A DNA stretch of 64,000 nt from Sulfuricurvum sp. (lineage in GTDB: Bacteria > Campylobacterota > Campylobacteria > Campylobacterales > Sulfurimonadaceae): assembly GCA_030693335.1 (NCBI GenBank), contig JAUYAU010000001.1:77796-141795 (forward strand), read 5' to 3'. Both the position numbers and the translations under genes were made by a program. The first letter of the stretch is position 1; every line of letters starts with the position of its first letter. Shown here piece after piece: positions 1-8,798 of the stretch. Below the pieces are notes generated by a model. That model was not told the origin of the DNA and searched no databases. It saw nothing but the letters and a program-made list of their open reading frames with translations.

Positions 1-31
1 CGATAGAAAATTGTAAAACGAAGGAAAAGAA

Positions 32-817
32 ATGATACTAGACGACATATTGGTAAAAACGAGAGAAGATGTAAAGATAAGAGAATCCAAATTCAGTATG
101 GATTGGCTAGGTCGATCATTGGCATTTAACTCCCGTGCACCGCGCGATGTATACTCATTTTTAACCTCCACGGAAGATGAGCCGTACCGTATTATCGCTG
201 AGGTTAAAAAGGCGAGTCCCTCACGTGGCGTGATTCGTGAAGATTTTGATCCTGTGGCCATTGCGCAAGCGTATGAGCGTGGGGGAGCGAATGCTATCTC
301 GATTTTGACAGAACCTCATTTCTTTCAGGGAAATCTCGATTATCTTGCGGAAATTCGTCGTTATGTAGGAATTCCGCTGTTGCGCAAAGATTTTATTGTG
401 ACCAAATATCAGCTTCTTGAGGCTTTGGTATACGGTGCGGATTTTGTCCTTCTTATCGCGGCGGCATTGTCTAAAAGTGAGCTCAAAGAATTGCTTAATT
501 ATACGCGTCATTTAGGGATGGAAGCATTGGTAGAAATCCATGATAAATCGGAGTTAACCAAAGCCATTTATGCAGGGGCAGACATTATTGGAATCAATCA
601 CCGTAATTTGCAAACGTTTGAAATGAACATGAATCTTAGCTACGATCTTATTCCCCTTATCCCTAATGGAAAAATCATTGTGGCTGAAAGCGGTATCTAT
701 GAACATGGTCAGCTTGAGGATTTGAATAAGGCGGGAGTGGATGCATTTTTAGTCGGAGAGTCACTTATGCGTCAGGATAATGTTGAAGAAGCGCTGCAAA
801 AACTAAAAAATGGCTAA
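32..817 (+). CDS. trpC: Indole-3-glycerol phosphate synthase
   Basis: Cytoplasmic TIM-barrel enzyme of tryptophan synthesis; it closes the indole ring of CdRP to give indole-3-glycerol phosphate with loss of CO2. The 261-residue length is normal for a monofunctional TrpC. Family signatures are visible: [10 protein letters not shown] (catalytic Lys near residue 58), [15 protein letters not shown] (second catalytic Lys), [16 protein letters not shown] and VAESGI. An AAGGAAAAG ribosome site lies just before the ATG at 32. No other trp gene is in the window, and the gene is followed by about 100 bases before the next operon, so it is probably the end of, or separate from, its neighbours. Identification is secure. 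Confidence 0.95.
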   Translation: MILDDILVKTREDVKIRESKFSMDWLGRSLAFNSRAPRDVYSFLTSTEDEPYRIIAEVKKASPSRGVIREDFDPVAIAQAYERGGANAISILTEPHFFQGNLDYLAEIRRYVGIPLLRKDFIVTKYQLLEALVYGADFVLLIAAALSKSELKELLNYTRHLGMEALVEIHDKSELTKAIYAGADIIGINHRNLQTFEMNMNLSYDLIPLIPNGKIIVAESGIYEHGQLEDLNKAGVDAFLVGESLMRQDNVEEALQKLKNG

Positions 818-916
818 TTTTAACGCTATTATGACTTATTGGTGAATATTTAAGCAATACCTAATCCTCATTTAGGATACTATTAATAGATAACATTTAG
901 TTTCCGAAGGGAAAAT

Positions 917-2281
917 ATGATAGAGCCAATTACACCTGAGTTGCAAAAATTTTACGACATTTTTGATGGCGTTGATCAGAGTAAAGTTTCGGAATTTAAA
1001 GATTTTCTAGAGACCAATGCCGTTAATTTCAACCTCTTTAAAGAGGGAAATTTTATTGAACGTTCCTTTCCTTTTGATATGATTCCCCGTATCATTCCCA
1101 AAAAAGAGTTTGACCATTTACAAGCAGGTATTATTCAGCGGGTTCGTGCCCTTAATGCCTTTTTAAATGATATTTATACCGACCAAAAAATCGTAGCCGA
1201 TGGTATTGTCCCCAAAGAATACATTGATTCGGCAACAGGCTATTTACCCAGCTTTCAAGGGGTTGTCCCGCCAAAAGGGATCAGAACCCACATCAGTGGT
1301 ATTGATCTGGTCAAAGATACGGTGAGCGGAGAATGGGTGATTCTTGAAGACAATCTTCGTGTGCCAAGCGGGGTTAGCTATCCGTTGACAATTCGTCGGG
1401 CCTTTCGCCATACGTACCCGGAGTTTTTTGAGCAGATGAAGATCTCTAAAATCCGTCAATACGGTATGGAACTTAAAGATGCGATGGATCATGTCAATAC
1501 CGGCGGGCTCAATGTGATTTTGACCCCTGGACGTTACAATTCGGCATTTTATGAACACAGTTATCTGGCAAGAATTACAGGGGCGGCATTGGTAAGCGGC
1601 GATGATTTAGTTGTTGAGAATGAGATGGTTTATCTTCGCAGTTATAATGGTGAACGGTTACACGTAGGTGCAATTTACCGACGATTGGATGATGATTTTT
1701 TAGATCCCGAAGAGTTCGATGCAGAGAGTCTTATCGGGGTACCCCATTTGATGAGCGCGTATCGTGCGGGGAATGTTGCCGTTATGAACAGCATTGGCAA
1801 CGGGGTGGCTGATGATAAAGGTATTTATTATTTTGTCCCCGAAATGATTCGTTATTATCTCAAAGAAGAACCGATCCTCTCAAATGCACCGACGTATTTA
1901 CCGTATTATGAAAAAGATCGTAAGTATGTATTGGAAAATATTGACAAACTGGTGATAAAAGACGTCGCGGAAGCGGGAGGATACGGCGTCTTGTTCGGTA
2001 ATCGTTTAACCCCTGAGCAACGCGAAGAGATCATTGGCAAAATTATAGAAAATCCGCGTCGTTTTATTGCACAGGAAGTGATTGAGTTTTACGATCTTCC
2101 GTGTATGCTCAACGGTGGAGTAGAGCCTCGAAAGGCCGATTTACGTGCGTATGTGATTTATGGGGAAGCCATTACGGTGAGCATGGGAGGGTTAACCCGT
2201 TATGCGATGGAAGAGGGAAACTATTTGGTCAACTCTTCTCAAGGGGGAGGCTTTAAAGATACGTGGGTGGTAGAACTATGA
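917..2281 (+). CDS. Circularly permuted ATP-grasp type 2 protein
   Basis: 454 residues matching the circularly permuted ATP-grasp family (DUF404/DUF407 type), predicted to form amide or peptide bonds using ATP through an acyl-phosphate. Typical stretches are visible: NLFKEGNFIERSFPFDMIPR near residue 40, an ILEDNLRVPSGVSYP loop near 150, LTPGRYNSAFYEH near 205, AVMNSIGNGVADDK near 295 and the C-terminal VEPRKADLRAYV and GGLTRYA. SD GAAGGGAAAA precedes the ATG. Its TGA overlaps the next ATG (ATGA), so it is translationally coupled to the alpha-E gene. Family knowledge (Iyer/Aravind amidoligase analyses) links this pair to peptide ligation or peptide tagging; the substrate is unknown. Function beyond the fold is inference. 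Confidence 0.86.
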   Translation: MIEPITPELQKFYDIFDGVDQSKVSEFKDFLETNAVNFNLFKEGNFIERSFPFDMIPRIIPKKEFDHLQAGIIQRVRALNAFLNDIYTDQKIVADGIVPKEYIDSATGYLPSFQGVVPPKGIRTHISGIDLVKDTVSGEWVILEDNLRVPSGVSYPLTIRRAFRHTYPEFFEQMKISKIRQYGMELKDAMDHVNTGGLNVILTPGRYNSAFYEHSYLARITGAALVSGDDLVVENEMVYLRSYNGERLHVGAIYRRLDDDFLDPEEFDAESLIGVPHLMSAYRAGNVAVMNSIGNGVADDKGIYYFVPEMIRYYLKEEPILSNAPTYLPYYEKDRKYVLENIDKLVIKDVAEAGGYGVLFGNRLTPEQREEIIGKIIENPRRFIAQEVIEFYDLPCMLNGGVEPRKADLRAYVIYGEAITVSMGGLTRYAMEEGNYLVNSSQGGGFKDTWVVEL

Positions 2282-2982
2282 TAGATACAGCAATTACAGT
2301 CAATGCGGCACAAAGTCTTTATTGGAAAGGGCGTTATTTACAGCGTGCACAGACGATGCTCAAAGAGTTGGTAGTAGGATATGACAATGTTATTGATCGA
2401 GACCATGATTATGGTCGATATCATTACGCGAAATTAGACATAGAGATTGACTATGGGGATGCCCACGATTTCTTACGACAGGGAGTTTATGGCAATCATG
2501 GCAGTTCTATAGCTTCAATGATTATGATGGCCAGAGAAAATGCGATAGAAACACGAAATCTTTTGGATGAACGGGGATTTGCGCGATTGAATTTAATTCA
2601 TAGCCGTATTGTAAATGCATATGGAAAAGTGGTCACTCCCAGTATGCTAGAAGATCTTATTGATGACCTCTCTTTTATTTTAGGTATTTTTTCTTCAGAG
2701 TTAGGGCGTACAAAAGCGTATAATTTTGTACGTTTAGGGCAATACGTTGAACGATTTGATCTCATTTTACGATTGTATGGGGGGTTTGATTATGTAAATT
2801 CTGAATTGGATGCCATGAATACCATAGCAAAACGTCTTAACCGTAATTATCAATTTAGTAAAATCTTTACATCAGATTTGCAAAGAGCACTTGCTATTGT
2901 AAACGGTGTGATTGATCGAGTGATTGAAGAAAAGAGGTGTATTTTGGAATTTCCGGACAAAGATTGGCAAACGCAAGGGTGA
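2278..2982 (+). CDS. Alpha-E domain protein (DUF403)
   Basis: All-helical alpha-E protein, the usual genomic partner of circularly permuted ATP-grasp enzymes. The start is taken at the ATG at 2278, which overlaps the TGA of the preceding gene; an upstream in-frame GTG at 2263 would add only five residues and break the ATGA junction. Characteristic pieces are the N-terminal AQSLYWKGRYLQRAQTML, an ENAIETRNLL segment, GRTKAYNFVRLGQYVERFD and LDAMNTIAKRLN. At about 234 residues it is shorter than many family members (near 300). No transmembrane segments are seen, so it should be cytosolic. Its biochemical role is unknown; co-occurrence suggests a structural or regulatory partner of the ligase. 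Confidence 0.82.
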   Translation: MIDTAITVNAAQSLYWKGRYLQRAQTMLKELVVGYDNVIDRDHDYGRYHYAKLDIEIDYGDAHDFLRQGVYGNHGSSIASMIMMARENAIETRNLLDERGFARLNLIHSRIVNAYGKVVTPSMLEDLIDDLSFILGIFSSELGRTKAYNFVRLGQYVERFDLILRLYGGFDYVNSELDAMNTIAKRLNRNYQFSKIFTSDLQRALAIVNGVIDRVIEEKRCILEFPDKDWQTQG

Positions 2983-2984
2983 GC

Positions 2985-3923
2985 ATGGGTGATATAGAAG
3001 AAGTATTAACGATTGAACTTCCGGTAGGTGAAAATTTCCGGATTCAAAGAAGCCGTTATGAACCTCTCAAAGGCAAATCCAAAAAACGGATTTCAGTAGT
3101 CAGCGGTATTCACGGAGACGAGCTTGAGGGTCAGTATGTTTGCTTTTTATTAGGACAATGGTTGCGAGAGCATCCTGAAGCAATCCGAGGAACCATTGAT
3201 ATTTATCCGGCAATCAACAGTTTGGGAATAGACAGTATTACCCGCTCCGTCCCTTTTTACGATGTTGATCTAAATCGCACCTTTCCGGGCAGTAAAAATG
3301 ATTTTCTTCCGGCACAAATAGCCGATGGGGTCGTTAATCTCATGAGAGGAAGTGATTTTGCGATCGATATACACTCCAGCAACGTCTTTCTACGTGAGAT
3401 TCCGCAGGTGCGTATTGCAAAGTCCCAAGAGGATGTCCTTGTTCCTTTGGCAAATTTGCTGAACATAGATTTTGTGTGGGTCCATGATGCGGTCACGGTT
3501 TTGGAGTCAACGTTTGCCCATACGATGAATACGATCGGGACCAAAACATTGGTAGTAGAAATGGGTGTTGGAATGCGTTTGGGCAAAGCGTATGGCCATC
3601 AATTATTGGATGGATTGCTTAACCTTATGGCTCATGAGGGAATATTGGACATTGAGCCATTAAAGGTGCGTTTTCCCATTCAATCTCAAGTAGGTGAAGT
3701 GGCTTATCTCAATGCTGCGTGTCCTGGATTGTTTGTCCCCCTCATTGATCACTGTCAGATTATCGAAAAAGGTTCGGTGGTGGGTCATATCGTGAGTGCA
3801 TTGAGCGGTGAAGTTTTGAATGAAGTGATTGCTCCTATAGCAGGAATCCTCTTTACCATCAGAGCTTATCCGATTGTGTATGAGGGCTCATTGGTTGGAC
3901 GTATTTTTGGGGAAAAACAATGA
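2985..3923 (+). CDS. M14-family succinylglutamate desuccinylase/aspartoacylase-like amidohydrolase
   Basis: Zinc-dependent amidohydrolase of the AstE/AspA branch of M14, 312 residues from the ATG at 2985 (AAGGG five bases upstream). A GTG at 2979 overlapping the previous stop is an alternative start. Zinc site residues are present: GIHGDELEGQ gives the HxxE pair, DIHSSN supplies the third ligand, and VVEMGVGMRLG carries the catalytic Glu. DVDLNRTFPG matches the Arg/Asn substrate-binding motif. A C-terminal beta-rich lobe with VGHIVSALSGEVL and IAPIAGIL is typical of the family. Located after an ATP-grasp/alpha-E pair, it may cleave or trim the amide made by that ligase; this is inference. It overlaps the following paralogue by 4 bases. 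Confidence 0.83.
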   Translation: MGDIEEVLTIELPVGENFRIQRSRYEPLKGKSKKRISVVSGIHGDELEGQYVCFLLGQWLREHPEAIRGTIDIYPAINSLGIDSITRSVPFYDVDLNRTFPGSKNDFLPAQIADGVVNLMRGSDFAIDIHSSNVFLREIPQVRIAKSQEDVLVPLANLLNIDFVWVHDAVTVLESTFAHTMNTIGTKTLVVEMGVGMRLGKAYGHQLLDGLLNLMAHEGILDIEPLKVRFPIQSQVGEVAYLNAACPGLFVPLIDHCQIIEKGSVVGHIVSALSGEVLNEVIAPIAGILFTIRAYPIVYEGSLVGRIFGEKQ

Positions 3924-4882
3924 AACGATTTGACATAGTAACGCTTGAATCACCTAATCGGGCACCTTTGAGAATTGAAGGGTTTTTATTTGGTGAAGAA
4001 AACCTCCAAGGACCTTCGGTGGCTATTGTCGGTGCTATGAGCGGAGATCATATCAATCAGCTTTATGTAGCTTCTGGACTCGTAGAATATTTACGTATCA
4101 AAGAAGAAGAGGGCAAAATCATTGGACGCATCCTGGTGATTCCTGCAGTTAATGCGTATGCTCTCAATATGGGGGAAAAAAATTGGCCGTTGGATAAAAC
4201 GGATCTCAATATGATGTTTCCGGGATACGCCCAAGGTGAAACAACACAGCGCATCGCATCGCGGCTTTTTGAAACACTCAAAGGGTATGATTATGGGATT
4301 ATTTTAGAAGGTCGACGTGATCAGGGGATGTGCCTGCCGTATGTTAAATTGATTCAAAGCGGTTACGAAGATTTGGAATGTACTAAAGACTTGGGCTTGG
4401 GCTTTGTCCATTATCGTCCGCACGACCCTGTTGAAACGGCTATGCTTCAATATAATTGGCAGCTGTGGGAAACGAAAGCATTTTCAATCGTTTTTGGAAA
4501 AAATGGGGCGATAGATAAAAATGTCAGTAACGAAGTACATACATCGATTGTACGATTTCTATCTAAACGTGAAATGTTAAACATTCCGGTTTTTGAGGGA
4601 CGAAAGAGTAATATAGTGGATCCAAACCGTATTACTTTACTCAAAGCATCGCGTGCGGGTATTTTTATTTCAAAAGTACAATGTGGGGCTCATATTCAAA
4701 GAGGAGAAGTTCTTGGTAAAATTATAGATGCCTTGAGCGGTGAAAAACTTGAAAAAATAGTTTCACCTTGTGAGGGAATTGTGACGTGCCAGTACGCACA
4801 TCCTCTCATCTTTCAAAACTCTATTGTGTTTAGGATCGCTTCTGTAGAGTTATGTTCTCATATCGAGGCTAAGAAGAACTAA
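3920..4882 (+). CDS. M14/AstE-like paralogue lacking zinc ligands (probable pseudoenzyme)
   Basis: 320-residue paralogue of the preceding protein: the C-terminal lobes correspond (GKIIDALSGEKL against GHIVSALSGEVL) and DLNMMFPGYAQ matches DLNRTFPGSKN. The metal site does not survive. Where the partner has GIHGDELEGQ this protein has AMSGDHINQL, the DIHSSN segment is replaced by IILEGRRDQG, and the catalytic VVEMG region by SIVFG. It is therefore probably catalytically inactive, possibly a substrate-binding or scaffold subunit of a heteromer with its neighbour. Codons and reading frame are intact and the ATGA overlap is clean, so it looks maintained and not decaying. A different catalytic activity cannot be excluded. 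Confidence 0.75.
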   Translation: MKRFDIVTLESPNRAPLRIEGFLFGEENLQGPSVAIVGAMSGDHINQLYVASGLVEYLRIKEEEGKIIGRILVIPAVNAYALNMGEKNWPLDKTDLNMMFPGYAQGETTQRIASRLFETLKGYDYGIILEGRRDQGMCLPYVKLIQSGYEDLECTKDLGLGFVHYRPHDPVETAMLQYNWQLWETKAFSIVFGKNGAIDKNVSNEVHTSIVRFLSKREMLNIPVFEGRKSNIVDPNRITLLKASRAGIFISKVQCGAHIQRGEVLGKIIDALSGEKLEKIVSPCEGIVTCQYAHPLIFQNSIVFRIASVELCSHIEAKKN

Positions 4883-4887
4883 CCCTT

Positions 4888-5331
4888 TTAGCTCAAAAAT
4901 TTCTTAGCACATTCATTGATGCGTTTTCCATCCGCTAACGCGCCAATGCTTTTTGATGCAGCAGCCATGATCTTGCCGATATCTTTTAGAGTAGTTGCAT
5001 TTACTTCGGTAATAATAGCACCTATAGCGGCTTGGAGTTCTTCATCACTTAGCTGTTTTGGAAGGTAGGTTTCAAAAATTGCAGCTTCAGCAGCTTCTAT
5101 CTCGTATAAATCATCACGTCCGGCTTCTTTATATTGTGTCATTGAATCATTACGTTGTTTGACCTGTTTTTGTATAATTTTGATAATATCTTCATCACTT
5201 AGTTCTTTGCGCTCATCCACTTCGATTTGTTTCATAGCACTGCTAAGAAGACGTAATGCATCACGTTTAACGACCTCTTTTTCTTTCATAGCAGTTTTAA
5301 TATCAGTATTGATTTGCTCTTTTAAACTCAT
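4888..5331 (-). CDS. GatB/YqeY domain protein
   Basis: 147-residue YqeY-type protein, the small helical domain also found at the C-terminus of GatB. Signatures are the N-terminal SLKEQINTDIKTAMK, RDALRLLSSAMKQIEVDERK, ETYLPKQLSDEEL and DIGKIMAAASKSIGALADGK. It is cytosolic and thought to bind tRNA or act near amidotransferase reactions, but its own function is not established. SD GGAAAGAAG lies just upstream of the ATG at 5331. The gene is convergent with the M14 operon (six bases between stops) and divergent from flgH. Confidence 0.9.
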   Translation of the reverse strand: MSLKEQINTDIKTAMKEKEVVKRDALRLLSSAMKQIEVDERKELSDEDIIKIIQKQVKQRNDSMTQYKEAGRDDLYEIEAAEAAIFETYLPKQLSDEELQAAIGAIITEVNATTLKDIGKIMAAASKSIGALADGKRINECAKKFLS

Positions 5332-5395
5332 CTTCTTTCCTTGGAACTCTTTTTGCTTATTATAGCTAAATAACCTTCTTGAATGGACGATTACA

Positions 5396-6109
5396 GTGCC
5401 TAAAATCTATCTTTCATGTGTTGCCATATCGTTACTTATCAGTGGGTGTACCGCCAGACTCACTGAACCTGATATCACCTTCACTCCTCCTAAGTATGTG
5501 GAAGAGATGCCTGAACGTGAAGATGAAGGCAGTTTTGTTGCACGCGGCAGCTTGTTTGGACAAGGGAACAGCCCTTTGTTTTCTGATCAAAAAGCGATGC
5601 GTGTAAATGACATTGTCACTGTTGTCATTTCTGAAACAGCAACGAGTTCTAATAGAGCGGTTAAAGCGCTCGCTGAAGCTGATACGGTAGGTCTCAATGG
5701 GGGAGCTTTTACAAACGCTGGAACGAATTCTGCGATTAATTCTGCGGCTAGCAAACTCAACGGACTTGCTAATATCGGATTTAGTGCCGGTTCAAGTTCT
5801 GAATATGCCGGGTCAGGTACTGCTACTAAGAATGCTTCCTTTACGACAACTGTTTCTGCTCGCGTTGTCAAAGTGATGGTCAATGGCAACTATTTTATTG
5901 TAGGGCGTCGTGAAATCATGGTAGATGATCAAAAACAGATCATGCAGCTAAGCGGTGTTATTCGTCCGTACGACATTGATCAGAATAATCAAATCAGCTC
6001 GGCTAAAATCTCGGATGCTAAAATCATGTATGCTAACGAAGGGGATATTGACCGCTCCGTGAACCAAGGCTGGGCAAGTAAGATGATTCAGTCTGTTTGG
6101 CCTTTTTAA
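5396..6109 (+). CDS. flgH: Flagellar L-ring lipoprotein FlgH
   Basis: 237 residues, the usual FlgH length; forms the outer-membrane L ring around the flagellar rod. A GTG start at 5396 gives a lipoprotein signal with lipobox LISGC (Cys near residue 18). FlgH signatures follow: GSLFGQGNSPLFSDQKAMRV, NDIVTVVISETATSSN, VKVMVNGNYFIVGRREI and the LSGVIRPYDIDQNNQISS segment. The rest of the flagellar regulon is not nearby, which is usual for scattered flagellar genes in Campylobacterota. Its stop codon directly abuts the stop of the convergent EnvC-like gene, with no space for an intrinsic terminator between them. Confidence 0.94.
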   Translation: MPKIYLSCVAISLLISGCTARLTEPDITFTPPKYVEEMPEREDEGSFVARGSLFGQGNSPLFSDQKAMRVNDIVTVVISETATSSNRAVKALAEADTVGLNGGAFTNAGTNSAINSAASKLNGLANIGFSAGSSSEYAGSGTATKNASFTTTVSARVVKVMVNGNYFIVGRREIMVDDQKQIMQLSGVIRPYDIDQNNQISSAKISDAKIMYANEGDIDRSVNQGWASKMIQSVWPF

Positions 6110-7327
6110 TTATCGAATGACTTGCAACGGGTCAATATGGGCATTGCGCTGGGTGACTTGAAACATAAGTTCACGCGCCACACGACCGATAATAGCACCT
6201 TGCTTTAATCGCTGACCCACGGAGATAGTAGGGGCAATTCTGTCCATATGTGCATAGATGGTATGCAATCCGTTATCGTGCTCAATGATGACAACGTTCT
6301 CCAGCATTGCGGTTGATTTTGCAAAAATAACTTTGCCGTTAAAAACAGCTTTTACTTTTGCATCGGCTTCGTTAGGGCGCAGTGAAACGGATTCATTGTG
6401 AATTTTGATGCCATAAACAGGATCGGTATACATACCGAAACGTTTTGTTACGCTGTAGCCATCCAGCGGAGCAATTGAGCGATCACCGCTGTAATTGGCT
6501 GTTTTAGACGGCTGATATGAGGCAATAGCTTCACGCGCACCTTGGGGAAGTGGTTTTGAACCAGGTTTTGCCGCTATCATCGCAGGAGGGGCTTTTTGAG
6601 GCTTCATAGACTCGCGCTTAATGATATTCAAGCTGGCAAGAGTATTTTGAAGTGATTGTTGTTGATTTAAAATGCGGCCAAGAGAACGTTTGTACTCTTG
6701 TTTCTCTTTTTCCAAAGCAGCAATTGCTTTTTCATTTTGCAGCTTTGTCGCTAGGACATTTTGTTTTTGCTGATCGATAATAGCAATTGATTTTTTGAGT
6801 ACCGTTGTTTGAGAAGAGAGGGCAGCAATTTTGGTGGCATTTTCACCAAAAATAAAATTGAGTTCTTTGATCTCTTGATTGATTTGTTTGAGATGGAGTT
6901 TCAATGCCTCTTCGGTGATAATCGCATTTGCTTCTTTAGCACGATCATCGTTCACAAGAAGAGAGATGGAAGTGTTGCGTGCAATGGCAAATACAAGCTT
7001 CTGCTCAATATCATTTTGTGTTTTAATCAGTTGATTTTGTTGTGCTTCCAGAGAATGCAAACTTGATTTATTGGCTTGATACACGGATTCTTTAGAATTG
7101 AGTTCAGTGACGAGGGTATTGATTTTTTGTTGTTGAATACCAACGACTTGTTTTTGTTGCAAAATTTTATTGGCGGTTTCTTCAAGTTTGCTATTAAGGG
7201 ATGAGTAAGTCTGTTTGGCTTGATTTAGCTTAGAGGTAGCCAATAGTATTCGCTCATCTATTTTTGCACCATAGACACTTAGACTCAGTAAGGTTGCCAA
7301 GATAAGGGAACGGTGAAAAAAGGTCAT
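6110..7327 (-). CDS. EnvC-like murein hydrolase activator with degenerate LytM domain
   Basis: 405 residues: signal peptide (FFHRSLILATLLSLSVYG), a long coiled coil (about residues 25-235), a linker, and a C-terminal LytM/M23 domain (about 290-400). The LytM domain keeps only IYAHMD of the metal-binding set. The first motif reads YGIKIHNE, lacking the usual His/Asp pair, and the final HxH motif is ELMFQV. This is the pattern of EnvC, which activates amidases and is not itself a hydrolase. It lies directly downstream of ftsE-ftsX, abutting ftsX, which fits the known FtsEX-EnvC arrangement in which the ABC complex controls septal peptidoglycan cleavage from the periplasm. Function is by homology. 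Confidence 0.84.
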   Translation of the reverse strand: MTFFHRSLILATLLSLSVYGAKIDERILLATSKLNQAKQTYSSLNSKLEETANKILQQKQVVGIQQQKINTLVTELNSKESVYQANKSSLHSLEAQQNQLIKTQNDIEQKLVFAIARNTSISLLVNDDRAKEANAIITEEALKLHLKQINQEIKELNFIFGENATKIAALSSQTTVLKKSIAIIDQQKQNVLATKLQNEKAIAALEKEKQEYKRSLGRILNQQQSLQNTLASLNIIKRESMKPQKAPPAMIAAKPGSKPLPQGAREAIASYQPSKTANYSGDRSIAPLDGYSVTKRFGMYTDPVYGIKIHNESVSLRPNEADAKVKAVFNGKVIFAKSTAMLENVVIIEHDNGLHTIYAHMDRIAPTISVGQRLKQGAIIGRVARELMFQVTQRNAHIDPLQVIR

Positions 7328-8140
7328 TTAGTCCTCTTCATTAGGAAAAATAACGATCATAAAGGTTAATGCAACCGATATGCCCAAAGCAATTCCTAAA
7401 GAGCGAAGGGAGTCATTTACAAAGTTGAAAAGTTGAACGCTGATACCGACCGCTTTGAGTTGAGTGATTAAAAAGCCATAATAATCGATGACGTAAAAAG
7501 CCAAACATAAAATAATCGTTGCGATAATTGCATCCACGATGGCCAACCGAAATAAGACGGCAGAACGAAGCCATACCGGAGCACCAAAGAGCGCCATAAT
7601 ACTCATACGTTCCGCATGTTGAAACTGCCAAAGACGCATTTCCTTGAGAATCAGCAGTGAAGTAACAGCGGCAATAGCTATGGAGAAGACCTGGACAACA
7701 TTTTTGAAAAGAAGCATAAGCTTATAAATCGTATCGTGTGTTTGCGCAAATCCCTCAACCCGCTCAATCGCAGGGTTACGTTGTAAAAGACGCTGGAGAT
7801 TATTGATCTCTTTGGGTGATGGGTATCGGTTCAGATAAATACGGTAAAACTTTGGCAGAGTTAATCGTAAGAGATCAAGATTTTTTTGACTCATTTCCCC
7901 TTTAAGACGGTCTAGTACTTGGGCAGTGCTGATGGGTTCACTTCGCTCAATCATCGAACTCATGGATTTGAACTCTGATGGAACAAATGCTTTGTTGGAA
8001 ACAACAATAACTGAATAGTCATCTTTTAGACGTGTTTCATACGCCGCAATGGTACGATCTACGGCAACATAAATTTGAACGGAGGCCAAAACGGTAAAAA
8101 GGGCGATAATGAGAGATATGTGATTTTTAAGCGATTTCAT
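7328..8140 (-). CDS. ftsX: Cell division ABC transporter permease-like protein FtsX
   Basis: Chosen start at the ATG at 8140 gives about 270 residues; the longer ORF from 8182 would run 56 bases into ftsE, while 8140 overlaps it by 14. One N-terminal transmembrane helix (HISLIIALFTVLASVQIYVA), a periplasmic domain of about 120 residues, then three C-terminal helices (NVVQVFSIAIAAVTSLLIL, FRLAIVDAIIATIILCLAFYV, GIALGISVALTFMIVIF). This is the FtsX topology. With FtsE it forms a mechanotransmitting complex at the division septum that controls periplasmic amidase activation through EnvC. The gene order ftsE-ftsX-envC supports the call, since FtsX sequences are poorly conserved. Confidence 0.86.
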   Translation of the reverse strand: MKSLKNHISLIIALFTVLASVQIYVAVDRTIAAYETRLKDDYSVIVVSNKAFVPSEFKSMSSMIERSEPISTAQVLDRLKGEMSQKNLDLLRLTLPKFYRIYLNRYPSPKEINNLQRLLQRNPAIERVEGFAQTHDTIYKLMLLFKNVVQVFSIAIAAVTSLLILKEMRLWQFQHAERMSIMALFGAPVWLRSAVLFRLAIVDAIIATIILCLAFYVIDYYGFLITQLKAVGISVQLFNFVNDSLRSLGIALGISVALTFMIVIFPNEED

Positions 8141-8798
8141 TGATGTTACCCGCGTCGATATGATAGTGTTTGTATGGAACATTAAGTTCTTCTGGAATGT
8201 GGTGAGTCACAACCACAACGGTTGTTTTAAGCTGAGTATTGGCTCCCTCTAACAAGCTCCAAATAACCGAAGATGAATATTCATCCAAATTACCTGTCGG
8301 TTCATCCGCGAGGATCAAAATAGGGTTATGTGCCAGTGCCCGTGCCATTGCCACACGCTGTTGCTCTCCGCCACTAAGCTCCAGTGGATATTTCCCTGCT
8401 TGATGAATCAGTTTGACATGGCCTAGAAGTTTTTGAACCTGGGTGCCGCTAACATCGCTTGTATAGCCTGAAATGATGAGAGGAAGCATGACATTTTTTT
8501 CAATTGTCCACTCTTTGATGAGTTTGTAATCTTGAAATACAATACCGATATGACGGCGCAGAAAATTGAGTTTTGATGTGCTGATACGGTTCATGTTAAC
8601 ACCGCCTACACTTAGCTGTCCCTGTTTCGGTTCGATAGCACCGTAAAAGGATTTAAGAAGCGTTGATTTACCGCTTCCGCTGGCTCCGGTAATAAAGACA
8701 AAGCTTCCGGCATCAATTGAAAAGCTTGCTTTGGAGATGATGGTTTCGAACTCTTTGTACGAAAGAGAAAGGTTTTGGGCGATAATGACTTTATCCAT
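8127..8798 (-). CDS. ftsE: Cell division ATP-binding protein FtsE
   Basis: 223-residue ABC ATPase with Walker [10 protein letters not shown] near residue 36, Q-loop IVFQDYKLI, signature [15 protein letters not shown] and Walker [13 protein letters not shown]. Size and position before ftsX identify it as FtsE, the cytoplasmic ATPase of the FtsEX division complex. It overlaps trmB by 8 bases upstream and ftsX by 14 bases downstream, so translation is coupled. LolD/MacB-type ATPases look alike, but the FtsX and EnvC-like neighbours decide the call. Confidence 0.9.
   Translation of the reverse strand: MDKVIIAQNLSLSYKEFETIISKASFSIDAGSFVFITGASGSGKSTLLKSFYGAIEPKQGQLSVGGVNMNRISTSKLNFLRRHIGIVFQDYKLIKEWTIEKNVMLPLIISGYTSDVSGTQVQKLLGHVKLIHQAGKYPLELSGGEQQRVAMARALAHNPILILADEPTGNLDEYSSSVIWSLLEGANTQLKTTVVVVTHHIPEELNVPYKHYHIDAGNINEIA

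Noticed and set aside
5379-5606. Alternative reading frame overlapping the start of flgH (begins MNGRLQC)
   Set aside because: The flgH frame has a lipoprotein signal and full family match from 5396; the other frame has no support.
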